This document shows positions 8,187 through 16,615 of a DNA stretch of 64,000 bases, in pieces. The position numbers and the translations under genes were made by a program. The stretch spans positions 1 to 64,000 of the forward strand of contig JAWUXZ010000012.1 of assembly GCA_034111085.1 (NCBI GenBank), written 5' to 3'. How positions within the stretch are numbered: the stretch's first letter is position 1; every line of letters starts with the position of its first letter. This stretch comes from Dinoroseobacter sp034111085. GTDB taxonomy: Bacteria; Pseudomonadota; Alphaproteobacteria; Rhodobacterales; Rhodobacteraceae. Under the pieces are notes generated by a model. The model did no database searches. It had not been told where the DNA came from and was given only the letters and a program-made list of their open reading frames with translations.

Positions 8187-8819
8187 ATGCACGATCCAAT
8201 TGACACCTACATGAACCTCGTCCCGATGGTGGTCGAGCAAACCAGCCGGGGCGAACGCGCCTATGATATCTTCTCGCGCTTGCTCAAAGAGCGGATCATC
8301 TTCCTCAACGGCCCGGTCCATGACGGGATGAGCCAGCTTGTGGTAGCTCAGCTTCTGCACCTCGAAGCCGAGAACCCGAACAAAGAAATTTCCATGTATA
8401 TCAATAGCCCCGGTGGTGTTGTGACCTCCGGTCTGTCGATCTACGACACGATGCAATACGTCAAACCGAAGATCTCGACCTTAGTAATCGGTCAAGCGGC
8501 GTCGATGGGATCGTTGCTGCTAACTGCCGGCGACAAAGGCATGCGCATGTCTCTGCCAAACAGCCGCATCATGGTCCACCAGCCCTCAGGCGGCTATCAG
8601 GGCCAGGCGACGGACATCATGATCCACGCCCAAGAAACCCAGAAGCTTAAAGATCGTCTTAACCAAATCTACGTTAAGCATACGGGCCAAGAGTTCGACG
8701 ATGTTGTCAAAGCCCTTGAGCGCGACAATTTTATGGATGCCGAGCAAGCTAAAGAGTGGGGCCTGATTGACGAGATCGTCGAAAACCGTCCCAAGGGCGA
8801 CGAGGAAGCCAAGTCTTAA
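8187..8819 (+). CDS. clpP: ATP-dependent Clp protease, proteolytic subunit
   Basis: ClpP forms the tetradecameric serine protease chamber that works with ClpX or ClpA. The 210-residue protein has the full fold and the catalytic triad: Ser in GQAASMGSLL (about residue 106), His in SRIMVHQPSGG (about 131) and Asp in ERDNFM (about 181). The N-terminal MVVEQTSRGERAYDIFSRLL and the YINSPGGVVTSGLSIYDTMQ stretch are typical. The start has AAGGCGAG upstream. clpX follows 223 bases downstream on the same strand, the classic order. Some Alphaproteobacteria carry several clpP copies; this one is the clpX-linked copy. Confidence 0.97.
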   Translation: MHDPIDTYMNLVPMVVEQTSRGERAYDIFSRLLKERIIFLNGPVHDGMSQLVVAQLLHLEAENPNKEISMYINSPGGVVTSGLSIYDTMQYVKPKISTLVIGQAASMGSLLLTAGDKGMRMSLPNSRIMVHQPSGGYQGQATDIMIHAQETQKLKDRLNQIYVKHTGQEFDDVVKALERDNFMDAEQAKEWGLIDEIVENRPKGDEEAKS

Positions 8820-8835
8820 CAAACGTTAACGAAAT

Positions 8836-8864
8836 CGGGGCGCGCAGGACACGGACGCGCCCCG
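8836..8864 (+). terminator. GC-rich hairpin between clpP and clpX
   Basis: CGGGGCGCG (8836-8844) and CGCGCCCCG (8856-8864) form a perfect nine-base stem around an 11-base loop, 16 bases after the clpP stop. No T-run follows, so it is not a canonical intrinsic terminator. It may stabilise the clpP transcript or cause partial termination, letting clpX (start 9043) be expressed from its own promoter in the remaining 180 bases. Confidence 0.5.
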
Positions 8865-9042
8865 GTTGCTACAGCTAGGCAAAACGGCCATTGCACCCTG
8901 CAAACCGCTGGCCTAGGCTTTATGGCAATAACGATTGGACAGATGTGCGGATCGCCGTACCGCTCTGAACACGCCCGCAGATGCGGCGAAACTCTGCACT
9001 CCGGTCGACCCCCCGACCCGGACAATATGACGAGGCACGACG

Positions 9043-10302
9043 ATGGCAAACTCATCTGGCGACAGCAAAAATACCCTCTACTGCTCGTTTTGCGGCAAAT
9101 CCCAGCACGAGGTGCGCAAGCTGATTGCGGGCCCCACGGTCTTCATCTGCGATGAATGCGTCGAGCTGTGCATGGACATTATCCGCGAAGAAACGAAATC
9201 CGCGGGCCTCAAATCTTCCGAAGGCGTTCCTGCCCCACGCGATATTTGCGACGTGCTTGACGATTATGTGATCGGCCAGATGCATGCCAAGCGCGTGCTC
9301 TCGGTGGCGGTCCATAACCACTACAAGCGCCTCAACAACGCCGATAAATCCGATATCGAGCTGGCGAAATCCAACATCCTGCTGATCGGCCCAACCGGGT
9401 GCGGCAAGACTTTATTGGCCCAAACCCTGGCACGCATCCTCGATGTGCCCTTCACCATGGCCGATGCAACGACCCTAACCGAGGCCGGTTATGTCGGCGA
9501 GGATGTCGAAAACATCATCCTTAAGCTGCTGCAAGCCTCTGAGTATAACGTCGAGCGTGCTCAACGCGGCATCGTCTATATTGACGAGGTCGACAAGATC
9601 ACCCGCAAATCCGACAACCCGTCGATTACCCGCGATGTGTCGGGCGAAGGCGTGCAACAGGCTTTGCTGAAAATCATGGAAGGCACCGTTGCGTCAGTGC
9701 CGCCCCAAGGCGGGCGCAAGCATCCGCAGCAGGAATTCCTACAAGTCGATACGACCAATATTCTGTTCATTTGCGGCGGCGCGTTTGCGGGCCTCGACAA
9801 GATCATTGCGCAGCGCGGCAAGGGCTCGGCCATGGGCTTTGGTGCAGAAGTGCGCGGACCCGAAGATCGCGGCGTCGGCGAGATTTTCATGGATCTGGAG
9901 CCAGAAGATCTACTGAAATTCGGCCTAATTCCCGAATTTGTCGGCCGTTTGCCCGTCATCGCAACCTTGCGCGATCTGGACGAGGATGCGCTTGTGACGA
10001 TCCTGACCGCGCCGAAAAACGCGCTCGTGCGTCAGTATCAGCGCTTGTTCGAGTTGGAAGATGCCGCGCTAACCTTTACTGACGACGCCCTGCGCGCCAT
10101 CGCCAAACGTGCAATTTTGCGCAAAACCGGTGCGCGTGGATTGCGGTCGATCATGGAAGACATCTTGCTTGATACGATGTTTGAATTGCCTTCGTTGGAT
10201 GATGTTGAAGGTGTTGTGGTCAATGAAGAGGTCGTGACAGGCAAAGCGCAACCCCTTCTCGTGCACGCCGACCGCAAGGAAGAACCCGCAACCGTGGGTT
10301 AA
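9043..10302 (+). CDS. clpX: ATP-dependent Clp protease ATP-binding subunit ClpX
   Basis: ClpX is the AAA+ unfoldase that feeds substrates to ClpP. The 419-residue protein has the N-terminal C4 zinc domain (cysteines at about 14, 17, 36 and 39, CSFCGKS and CDECVELC), Walker A GPTGCGKT (about 115), Walker B IVYIDEVDK, the pore-loop region GYVGEDVEN, and sensor 2 GARGLRSIMED near residue 365. The length is normal. It is separated from clpP by 223 bases containing a strong hairpin, so it may have its own promoter. Confidence 0.97.
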   Translation: MANSSGDSKNTLYCSFCGKSQHEVRKLIAGPTVFICDECVELCMDIIREETKSAGLKSSEGVPAPRDICDVLDDYVIGQMHAKRVLSVAVHNHYKRLNNADKSDIELAKSNILLIGPTGCGKTLLAQTLARILDVPFTMADATTLTEAGYVGEDVENIILKLLQASEYNVERAQRGIVYIDEVDKITRKSDNPSITRDVSGEGVQQALLKIMEGTVASVPPQGGRKHPQQEFLQVDTTNILFICGGAFAGLDKIIAQRGKGSAMGFGAEVRGPEDRGVGEIFMDLEPEDLLKFGLIPEFVGRLPVIATLRDLDEDALVTILTAPKNALVRQYQRLFELEDAALTFTDDALRAIAKRAILRKTGARGLRSIMEDILLDTMFELPSLDDVEGVVVNEEVVTGKAQPLLVHADRKEEPATVG

Positions 10303-10321
10303 CCTGAGGAGGCGTGCCGCG

Positions 10322-11653
10322 ATGACCGCTTCACTTTTTCCCTTCGCCGGGATCACGCTGCTTGCAGCGCCCGGCGCAGGACACATCCGAGTTTCAAAGC
10401 ATTGGGATTCGCCGTCGCATGTCGCGCGGGGCTTTTTGCCAGAGAATGCGCCCCGCGCCATCACCTTGGTGCGCCATCCTTTTGATCGCTTCGCCGCAGT
10501 GCTCACCCAGGCCCGCAAATCCGAGCGTTGGTCGAAACTGACCGAAGACGATGCGGTTCAACTTCTCGCCAAAACTACTGGTCCTTATGACACCTCGCAT
10601 TCTTGGGCCGGTGCGCGGTTGCGTGGCCAACTTCTTCCGCAAGTCCATCCGTGGCACGCCCTTCATGCAGGCGCTGATATTCTACAAGTTGAGCGCTGGG
10701 AAGAATTAGGCGCAGACCTCGGTTTGCCAAAATTGCCGCGCCCTGCCTCGGCCTGCACGCTTTTGCCGGAAACCAAAGTCCAGCTTGCGGTTCTGTACGA
10801 GCAAGACTTTGAAACCTTTGGCTATTCGCCAGACAGCCTCGATCCTGTAGGTGCGCCGCAACTACCTACCTCGCCCGGACCAACGATTTGGGCAGCATGG
10901 CCTGCAATGTTCGATGACGGTAATTATTCTAGCGAGATGGGGGATGCATTTTTACCCGCAGTCGATGTGGATTTCTCCGCGTTCAAAACTGCCCGGATCG
11001 ACACGCCACATGGCCCGGATTTCACCACGCGACGCCCGAACCTAGCCCAGCACATGCAGAAATTGCAGCCCGAACAATCCGGCAATATGCGCCTGACCCA
11101 TCTGCTTTTGTCGAGTATCGTCGTGCTGCGCCGCAGCCCCGAGAACGAACGTGCGCGCGCGCTCTTTCACCGCATCTTGGCCGAAGAGTCGGAAGTTGTG
11201 CTGCCGGAACTGACTTACCGCTGGCTTCGTTCTGTCGGGGATACCTTGTCCGATCACGGCGAGACATGGGCCGATCGCATGATCGGACTTTGCGTGACGC
11301 TTATGTTGATGCAAGTGAAATTATCCGAGACCGAGCGCAAGGTATACGACCCGCCGCGCCCTTGGCCGCCGAACAAACGCTGGTCCAAAGGCGGGGCGAT
11401 CCTGGATGGTGAAAAAACCTATTGGGTCGAAAAAGGCGACATGGTCAGCAACACTTGGGCGCGCCTGCGCAAGGTGCTTGCCGCCGCCCCCGACTGTGCA
11501 GCGGGCCCGCTTCTTGTTGAAACTCTGTCCCGGATCGAGAGTGGGAATACCCCAATGGGTCGGCTTGCCTCGATGTACGGCAAACCCTCACCACCGTTGA
11601 TTGCAAAGCCTGGACGCGACGCCATCACTCAGCTGATCAAAGCCCGTTTATGA
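10322..11653 (+). CDS. Uncharacterised protein with an N-terminal sulfotransferase-like region
   Basis: I do not recognise the 443-residue protein as a whole. Residues about 40-65 (APRAITLVRHPFDRFAAVL) resemble the 3'-phosphate-binding (PSB) segment of PAPS-dependent sulfotransferases, and the N-terminal 170 residues could be a reduced sulfotransferase fold ending near LPRPASACTLLPE...YEQDFETFGY. The typical 5'-PSB loop is not evident: the start reads FAGITLLAAPGAGHIRVSKHW. The C-terminal half (about 185-443) is helical, rich in Trp and Arg, and unassigned. It starts 19 bases after clpX with GAGGAGG upstream, so it is probably co-transcribed with clpX. Confidence 0.55.
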   Translation: MTASLFPFAGITLLAAPGAGHIRVSKHWDSPSHVARGFLPENAPRAITLVRHPFDRFAAVLTQARKSERWSKLTEDDAVQLLAKTTGPYDTSHSWAGARLRGQLLPQVHPWHALHAGADILQVERWEELGADLGLPKLPRPASACTLLPETKVQLAVLYEQDFETFGYSPDSLDPVGAPQLPTSPGPTIWAAWPAMFDDGNYSSEMGDAFLPAVDVDFSAFKTARIDTPHGPDFTTRRPNLAQHMQKLQPEQSGNMRLTHLLLSSIVVLRRSPENERARALFHRILAEESEVVLPELTYRWLRSVGDTLSDHGETWADRMIGLCVTLMLMQVKLSETERKVYDPPRPWPPNKRWSKGGAILDGEKTYWVEKGDMVSNTWARLRKVLAAAPDCAAGPLLVETLSRIESGNTPMGRLASMYGKPSPPLIAKPGRDAITQLIKARL

Positions 11654-11726
11654 GTAATTTACACCCAATGCCACGAATACGTGATCCTCGTCATACATAT
11701 GACGCTCGTCACGGCTGACAAAAATC

Positions 11727-12449
11727 ATGACAGAGCACGCGTTAATCCTCTACGCGCACCCTTCCGCAGGTAGCTTCAATGCAGCCATCCGCGATCAAAC
11801 CATAGCGCAGCTTCAGGATGCCGGGATCGAAGTGCGCGTTACTGATCTTTACGCGCGCAACTTTCAGCCTGTCCTTACATCCGAAGAATATCAAAGCTAC
11901 CAAGACGCTCCCGCCAACCGCATTCCGGTCGCGCAAGACGTCTCGGATTTGCAATGGGCCGACACGTTGATCTTCATCTATCCGACATGGTGGTACGGAT
12001 TGCCCGCGATCCTGAAAGGGTGGCTCGATCGGGTGCTGTTGCCTGAGGTCGCGTTTCTGATGCCAGATGACCACAACACCAATATTCGCCCAGGCCTGAC
12101 CCACATCACCAAGCTCGCGGGCTTCACCACCTGCGGAGCGTCGAGCAGCCTGACATACCTAACCGGCGCGCCCGGTAAGCGAACGATCTTGCGCGGTCTG
12201 AGGTTTCTATGCGCCAAGCGCTGCAAGACGACCTTCGCAGCACTTTACCTCATGGACAGCTCCACTGCCGAAAGCCGGGCAAAGCATCTCAAACGCGTCC
12301 AAGCCCGCCTCGCCAAACTCATCCGCTACCGGCAGGCCCCTGCCCCAAAGATCATGCTTCCAGAAATACGCACAAAAAAACCGCGCACTCACCCGAGTGC
12401 GCGGTCCATTTTCAAAACGTTACAATTTAGTTCAGCGCAGCATCCGTAA
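11727..12449 (+). CDS. NAD(P)H-dependent oxidoreductase, flavodoxin-like fold
   Basis: The 240-residue protein belongs to the NQO1/MdaB-type flavodoxin-fold quinone reductases. It has the flavin-phosphate loop ILYAHPSAGSFN at residues 7-18 and IFIYPTWWYGLPAILKGWLDRV near 85-110, the diagnostic motif of the family. The likely job is two-electron reduction of quinones or similar acceptors with FAD or FMN. The last 35 or so residues are basic, lack family similarity, and are encoded across the minus-strand terminator at 12374-12404 and the final 23 bases of the convergent substrate-binding gene, so the C-terminus is atypical. Confidence 0.8.
   Translation: MTEHALILYAHPSAGSFNAAIRDQTIAQLQDAGIEVRVTDLYARNFQPVLTSEEYQSYQDAPANRIPVAQDVSDLQWADTLIFIYPTWWYGLPAILKGWLDRVLLPEVAFLMPDDHNTNIRPGLTHITKLAGFTTCGASSSLTYLTGAPGKRTILRGLRFLCAKRCKTTFAALYLMDSSTAESRAKHLKRVQARLAKLIRYRQAPAPKIMLPEIRTKKPRTHPSARSIFKTLQFSSAQHP
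12374..12404 (-). terminator. Rho-independent terminator of the pyrimidine ABC operon
   Basis: CCGCGCACTC (12381-12390), loop ACCC, GAGTGCGCGG (12395-12404) form a perfect 10-base stem. On the minus strand the hairpin is followed by seven T (the A-run at 12374-12380). It lies 23 bases beyond the stop of the substrate-binding protein gene and ends that operon. It lies inside the 3' end of the convergent oxidoreductase reading frame. Confidence 0.9.
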
Positions 12450-13416
12450 TCACGCTCGTCCAGGCGCCTTCAGGCTCCATCGAGATGACCGGATCAGATC
12501 CGCCCGCAAGCAGCGTCGCCACTGTCCGCGCGTAGTCTGCCGGATCAAGCGCGCCGTTCGAGCCCGCTGTCAGTTTGGCCACTTCGCCCATCATCCGACG
12601 CTGATGCTGTTCGGTCTGTGCGCCCGTTGCATCATTGTCCAAAACGATATCCGCCGCTGCATCTGGGTTCTCTTCAGCCCATTTCCAACCACGCATGGAA
12701 GCCCGCACGAAGCGCACCATCTTGTCGACAAATGCCGGGTCTTCAAGGTTTCCCTCAAGTGCCCAGATACCGTCTTCAAGCGTAGCAACGCCTTGATCTT
12801 CATACTTAAACGTCACCAACTCGTCCGGCTCAACACCCGCATCGATGACCTGCCAATACTCGTTATAGGTCATGGTCGAGATGCAATCTGCCTGACGCTG
12901 AATCAGCGGATCAACGTTGAAGCCCTGCTTCAAAACCGTCACGCCATCATCGCCGCCTTCAGTGGAAATTCCAAGCTGGCTCATCCAAGACAGGAACGGA
13001 AACTCGTTGCCAAAGAACCAAACGCCGATGGTCTTGCCGCGGAAATCTTCAGGCGACGCGATGCCCGTATCCTTCCAGCAAGTCAGCATCAGGCCGCTCG
13101 ACTTGAACGGCTGGGCGATATTGACCACTGGCAAACCGTTCTCGCGCGCGCTCAAAGCAGACGGCATCCAGTTCAACATGATGTCCGCGCCGCCACCTGC
13201 CAAAACCTGCGGTGGTGCAATGTCAGGCCCGCCCGGCAGGATCGTCACATCAAGATCTTCTTCGGTATAAAACCCCTGATCGAGTGCCACATAATAGCCC
13301 GCGAACTGCGCCTGTGTGACCCACTGCAACTGCAGTTTCACTTCGTCAGCCGCGATGGCCGCACTTGCGCCAAAGGCCATCGCCCCCGCCAGTGCCGTTG
13401 TGGTTAGTTTTTTCAT
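12427..13416 (-). CDS. NMT1/ThiY-type ABC transporter substrate-binding protein
   Basis: This periplasmic binding protein (329 residues) starts with a clear signal peptide, MKKLTTTALAGAMAFG ending in AIAADE. The mature part has KLQLQWVTQAQFAGYYVALDQGFY and GPDIAPPQVLAGGGADIML, hallmarks of the NMT1/THI5-like family that binds hydroxymethylpyrimidine and related ligands. The start at 13416 is supported by GGAGGG eight bases upstream; the frame open to 13509 overlaps the preceding permease and is rejected. It is the last gene before a strong terminator. Linkage to hydA, hyuC and rutR suggests that the ligand is a pyrimidine or a pyrimidine breakdown product; this is inference. Confidence 0.85.
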   Translation of the reverse strand: MKKLTTTALAGAMAFGASAAIAADEVKLQLQWVTQAQFAGYYVALDQGFYTEEDLDVTILPGGPDIAPPQVLAGGGADIMLNWMPSALSARENGLPVVNIAQPFKSSGLMLTCWKDTGIASPEDFRGKTIGVWFFGNEFPFLSWMSQLGISTEGGDDGVTVLKQGFNVDPLIQRQADCISTMTYNEYWQVIDAGVEPDELVTFKYEDQGVATLEDGIWALEGNLEDPAFVDKMVRFVRASMRGWKWAEENPDAAADIVLDNDATGAQTEQHQRRMMGEVAKLTAGSNGALDPADYARTVATLLAGGSDPVISMEPEGAWTSVITDAALN

Positions 13417-13447
13417 CTGTAGTCCCTCCAGTTTGGAAAACGTTTGC

Positions 13448-14368
13448 TCAGCCTCGTTGCGACGGGTGCCAAAACGTGACCCGTTTCTCGGTATATGCGA
13501 CGGCTCCATAGAACGCCGATCCGGCCAACGCGGCCACTGTTATTTCTGCCCATACCATATCCAGCTGCAACTGCCCCACCGAGACCGAGATGCGAAAGCC
13601 CATCCCAACGGTCGGTGAGCCGAAGAATTCGGCCACAATCGCGCCGATTAATGCCAGAGTTGATGCAATTTTCAGCCCATTGAAAATGAACGGCATCGCA
13701 GCGGGTAAGCGCAGTTTAAACAAACCCTGCCAATAACTTGCGCCGTAGGTGTGCATCAAGTCGCGCTGCATCTTATCGGCCGCGTTCAGGCCTTGAACCG
13801 CGTTTACCAAGACCGGAAAAAACACCATCACAACGACCACTGCGGCTTTGCTCTGCCAGCCAAAACCGAACCACATCACAAGGATCGGGGCGGTGCCGAT
13901 GATTGGTAGGGCTGCCATAAAGTTGCCCACGGGCAGCAAACCGGCCTGCAAAAACGGCGAACGGTCCACGGCCACGGCCATTATGATCGCCGCGACGCAT
14001 CCAATCACATAGCCAGACAATGCGCCCTTCACGAAGGTCTGCACAAAGTCACGCCATAAGATATGCGTCGAGGCCGCGAATTTCACTGCAATATCAGTAG
14101 GCGTAGGCAGGATCACAAACGACACATCATAAAGGCGCACGGTCATTTCCCACAACACCAGAAGCGTGATCCCGAAAATCGCAGCTACGATCAAGCCTAG
14201 ATTGGAGCGCTTTGCCAATTCCGCATTAAACGCCCATGCTCCCAGCCAGACTGCCAAAATCAGCGCCAAACGCCAGTCGCTGACCAGCCAGCCTAACAGC
14301 GGCAGGACCAGCATAGCGGCCAAATCTGCGCGGATTGGTAAACGTGGAAGGGTCTCAGCCACACTCAT
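13448..14368 (-). CDS. ABC transporter permease (SsuC/ThiX type)
   Basis: The 306-residue inner-membrane protein has about six or seven membrane helices and the BPD_transp_1 loop around DKMQRDLMHTYGAS followed by LPAAMPFIFNGLKI, where the ATPase docks. It is one of two homologous permeases of the importer. The stop of the neighbouring permease gene overlaps its start by four bases (ATGA). The N-terminal 60 residues (LVLPLLGWLVSDWRLALILAVW) add two helices before the transport domain. The likely substrate is a pyrimidine, by context only. Confidence 0.85.
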   Translation of the reverse strand: MSVAETLPRLPIRADLAAMLVLPLLGWLVSDWRLALILAVWLGAWAFNAELAKRSNLGLIVAAIFGITLLVLWEMTVRLYDVSFVILPTPTDIAVKFAASTHILWRDFVQTFVKGALSGYVIGCVAAIIMAVAVDRSPFLQAGLLPVGNFMAALPIIGTAPILVMWFGFGWQSKAAVVVVMVFFPVLVNAVQGLNAADKMQRDLMHTYGASYWQGLFKLRLPAAMPFIFNGLKIASTLALIGAIVAEFFGSPTVGMGFRISVSVGQLQLDMVWAEITVAALAGSAFYGAVAYTEKRVTFWHPSQRG

Positions 14369-15360
14369 TGCGTCATTCCCATGCGCGTCAGCGTCAGTTT
14401 TTGCACCCAGCCGATCAAGGCCACCATGCTGGCTGCCAAGATTGCTGCGCCAAACAGCGCGCTCCAGATTTGGATGGTTTGGCCGTAATAACTGCCCGCC
14501 AACAAGCGTGCGCCGAGGCCTTCAACCGCCCCCGTCGGCAACTCGCCGACAATCGCGCCAATCAACGAGGCAGCGATCCCGACTTTCAACGAGGTAAACA
14601 GAAACGGCATCGATGCAGGCAAGCGCAAACGCCAGAAAGTTTGGAGTTTGGACGCCGAATAGGTGTGCATCAGATCCAGCTGGCTAACCTCAGGGCTGCG
14701 CAATCCGGCAACCATACCAACCACAACAGGAAAGAAACTCAGGTAAGCCGAGATCATCGATTTTGGTATCAACCCCTGCAATCCAACAGAGTTCAGCACC
14801 ACGATAATCATCGGCGCAATCGCCAAAATCGGGATGGTTTGCGAAGCAATCGCCCAAGGCATCACACTCATATCCATCGCGCGATTATGTACGATTCCGA
14901 TGGCGAGAAAGATGCCCGCTACTGTGCCGATGCCAAAGCCGAGAAGCGTCGCCGACAGCGTCACCCAACCGTGGTAAACAAGGCTGCGTTTCGAAGTTAC
15001 CTTCTTCATCACCGTCGTATCCCACAACTCGGCAATCACCTGATGCGGGCTAGGAAGGCGCGGACGATCTTGGTTAAACGTAGCGCCTGCGTGCTCAAAA
15101 TTATTCATCAGCAATGACACGCCACCGAGGTCGCGGCGATTGCCGGCACCTTCTGGCTCGATCACCGCGCCTGCGCGCTCGGCATTGGTGACGGCTGTGT
15201 GAATGTTCATCGGCATCACAGCAGCATACCAAAACGCGACCAACGCAATAACGACTGTCAAAACAGCGGCCGCGCGCTTGGCGATACCGATGACCTTGGC
15301 GCGGGCTTTCGACGGCTTGTTTGCAGGTGCGCCTAAGATTGGGTCTGCTAAATCACTCAT
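14365..15360 (-). CDS. ABC transporter permease (SsuC/ThiX type), second subunit
   Basis: A 331-residue permease of the same family as its neighbour, with the docking segment QLDLMHTYSASKLQTF then LPASMPFLFTSLKV. An N-terminal helix (residues about 28-50) is followed by a periplasmic region of about 60 residues before the transport domain. ATG at 15360 gives a four-base ATGA overlap with the acetyltransferase gene; an upstream start at 15369 is less likely. Two different permeases suggest a heterodimeric channel. Confidence 0.85.
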   Translation of the reverse strand: MSDLADPILGAPANKPSKARAKVIGIAKRAAAVLTVVIALVAFWYAAVMPMNIHTAVTNAERAGAVIEPEGAGNRRDLGGVSLLMNNFEHAGATFNQDRPRLPSPHQVIAELWDTTVMKKVTSKRSLVYHGWVTLSATLLGFGIGTVAGIFLAIGIVHNRAMDMSVMPWAIASQTIPILAIAPMIIVVLNSVGLQGLIPKSMISAYLSFFPVVVGMVAGLRSPEVSQLDLMHTYSASKLQTFWRLRLPASMPFLFTSLKVGIAASLIGAIVGELPTGAVEGLGARLLAGSYYGQTIQIWSALFGAAILAASMVALIGWVQKLTLTRMGMTQ

Positions 15361-15719
15361 CGCCGCCACTCCATCCGCAACTCCGGCAAACCGTCACCGC
15401 GTCCTTCGGGCTTTTCTTCAACAGTTACAAAGCCTTCACGGTGGTAATACCGGTGCGCGTCCGTGTTCGGCCCATGGGTCCAGAGCTGTAAATAATCGCG
15501 CCCGTCCTCGACCGAAAGGTACCCTGCGACCGGATCACCGATAACCCAGAATTCCCGCATTGGTGTGCCCTTGGCCATCATCTCGGTCAGATCCGCCACA
15601 TCCGGCACGTTCTTCATCCACGCAGTTCGGGTCAGCCAACCCGACACAATCCCAGCACAAGCCGGGGCGTCTTGGGGCGTTGCGCGCCGTGGGCTCAGCA
15701 CATCGCTCATCATGCGCAT
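15357..15719 (-). CDS. Small GNAT-family N-acetyltransferase
   Basis: The 120-residue protein shows a short GNAT fold: RRATPQDAPACAGIVSGWL at the start, VAGYLSVEDGRDYLQLWTHG in the middle, and the C-terminal acetyl-CoA region NTDAHRYYHREGFVTVEE. It is shorter than usual (about 150) but holds both the beta4-alpha3 and terminal parts. Starts at 15719, 15713 and 15710 are all possible. It sits between the ATPase gene (57 bases upstream) and a permease gene (four-base overlap), so it is made with the importer. Its substrate is unknown; an amine released during pyrimidine breakdown is conceivable but unsupported. Confidence 0.7.
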   Translation of the reverse strand: MRMMSDVLSPRRATPQDAPACAGIVSGWLTRTAWMKNVPDVADLTEMMAKGTPMREFWVIGDPVAGYLSVEDGRDYLQLWTHGPNTDAHRYYHREGFVTVEEKPEGRGDGLPELRMEWRR

Positions 15720-15776
15720 ACCGAGGTAATTCCGACGGGGTAAAGAGGTGGTACCGCCCCCAATTTTCGTCCCAAA

Positions 15777-16610
15777 TCAGTCATCCATATGCCCTGCGCG
15801 CAAGCCTTCGCGGACCCGGTGCGCCACCTCGATAAACTCAGCGGAATCCCGAATATCAAGCGGTCTATCCAAGGGCAGTGGGCTATCAATCACATCCGTA
15901 ATACGGCCCGGGCGGGGGCTCATCACGACGATCTTGGTGCTCAGATATACCGCTTCCGGGATCGAGTGGGTGACAAAGGCAATAGTTTTTTGCGTTCGTT
16001 TCCAGAGGGCTAGAAGTTGCTCGTTCAAATGGTCTCGCACGATCTCGTCCAGTGCGCCGAACGGCTCGTCCATCAGCAACAAATCGGCGTCAAACGCCAA
16101 GGCCCGCGCAATCGAAGCACGCTGCTGCATCCCGCCCGACAACTGCCAAGGAAATTTCTTCTCAAAGCCAGACAGCTCGACCAATTCCAGAACCCGCGCG
16201 ACGCGTGTCGCCTGCTCTGCTGCAGAAAACCCCATAATTTCAAGCGGTAACGAAATGTTTTTGCCAATCGTCCGCCACGGATAAAGCCCCGCCGCTTGGA
16301 ACACATACCCATATGACCGCGCTTGGCGCGCAGCATCCGGGGTCATACCATTGACCGTCAGACTGCCTTCGGTGGGATGTTCAAGCGCTGCAATCGCACG
16401 TAAGAATGTCGTCTTACCGCAACCCGAAGGGCCGATGAAGGAAACAAAATCTCCCTTATTTATCTGTAGGTTAACGTCCCGCAAGGCATGGACTGGGCCA
16501 TCATTTGTCTCAAACGTCAGCGAAACACCATCGGCCAAAATCACCGGCTCAGCCTCTGCCGCACCCGGAGCTTTGTCCGCAAACCCTTCAATCTCGTCCT
16601 GGCTGAGCAC
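15777..16610 (-). CDS. ABC transporter ATP-binding protein (SsuB/TauB type)
   Basis: This cytoplasmic ATPase energises the two permeases. It has Walker A GPSGCGKTT, Q-loop VFQAAGLYPWRT, signature LSGGMQQRASIARAL, Walker B LLLMDEPFGALDE and the H-loop FVTHSIPEAV, typical of the nitrate/sulfonate/taurine subfamily. The start is uncertain: I chose GTG at 16610 (GGGGGT nine bases upstream, clear of the hydA stop at 16616). A GTG at 16679 would add 23 residues and overlap hydA by 64 bases. About 25 extra residues precede the ATPase core even with the shorter start. Confidence 0.85.
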   Translation of the reverse strand: MLSQDEIEGFADKAPGAAEAEPVILADGVSLTFETNDGPVHALRDVNLQINKGDFVSFIGPSGCGKTTFLRAIAALEHPTEGSLTVNGMTPDAARQARSYGYVFQAAGLYPWRTIGKNISLPLEIMGFSAAEQATRVARVLELVELSGFEKKFPWQLSGGMQQRASIARALAFDADLLLMDEPFGALDEIVRDHLNEQLLALWKRTQKTIAFVTHSIPEAVYLSTKIVVMSPRPGRITDVIDSPLPLDRPLDIRDSAEFIEVAHRVREGLRAGHMDD

Positions 16611-16615
16611 CCGCG

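Noticed and set aside
12397..13407. 336-residue plus-strand frame opposite the ABC binding protein gene
   Set aside because: Shadow of the binding protein; the minus frame has a signal peptide and family motifs.
13417..13447. TPP-type riboswitch before the NMT1/ThiY-like gene
   Set aside because: Only 31 bases separate it from the upstream permease and no riboswitch elements are present; this argues against a thiamin-specific role.
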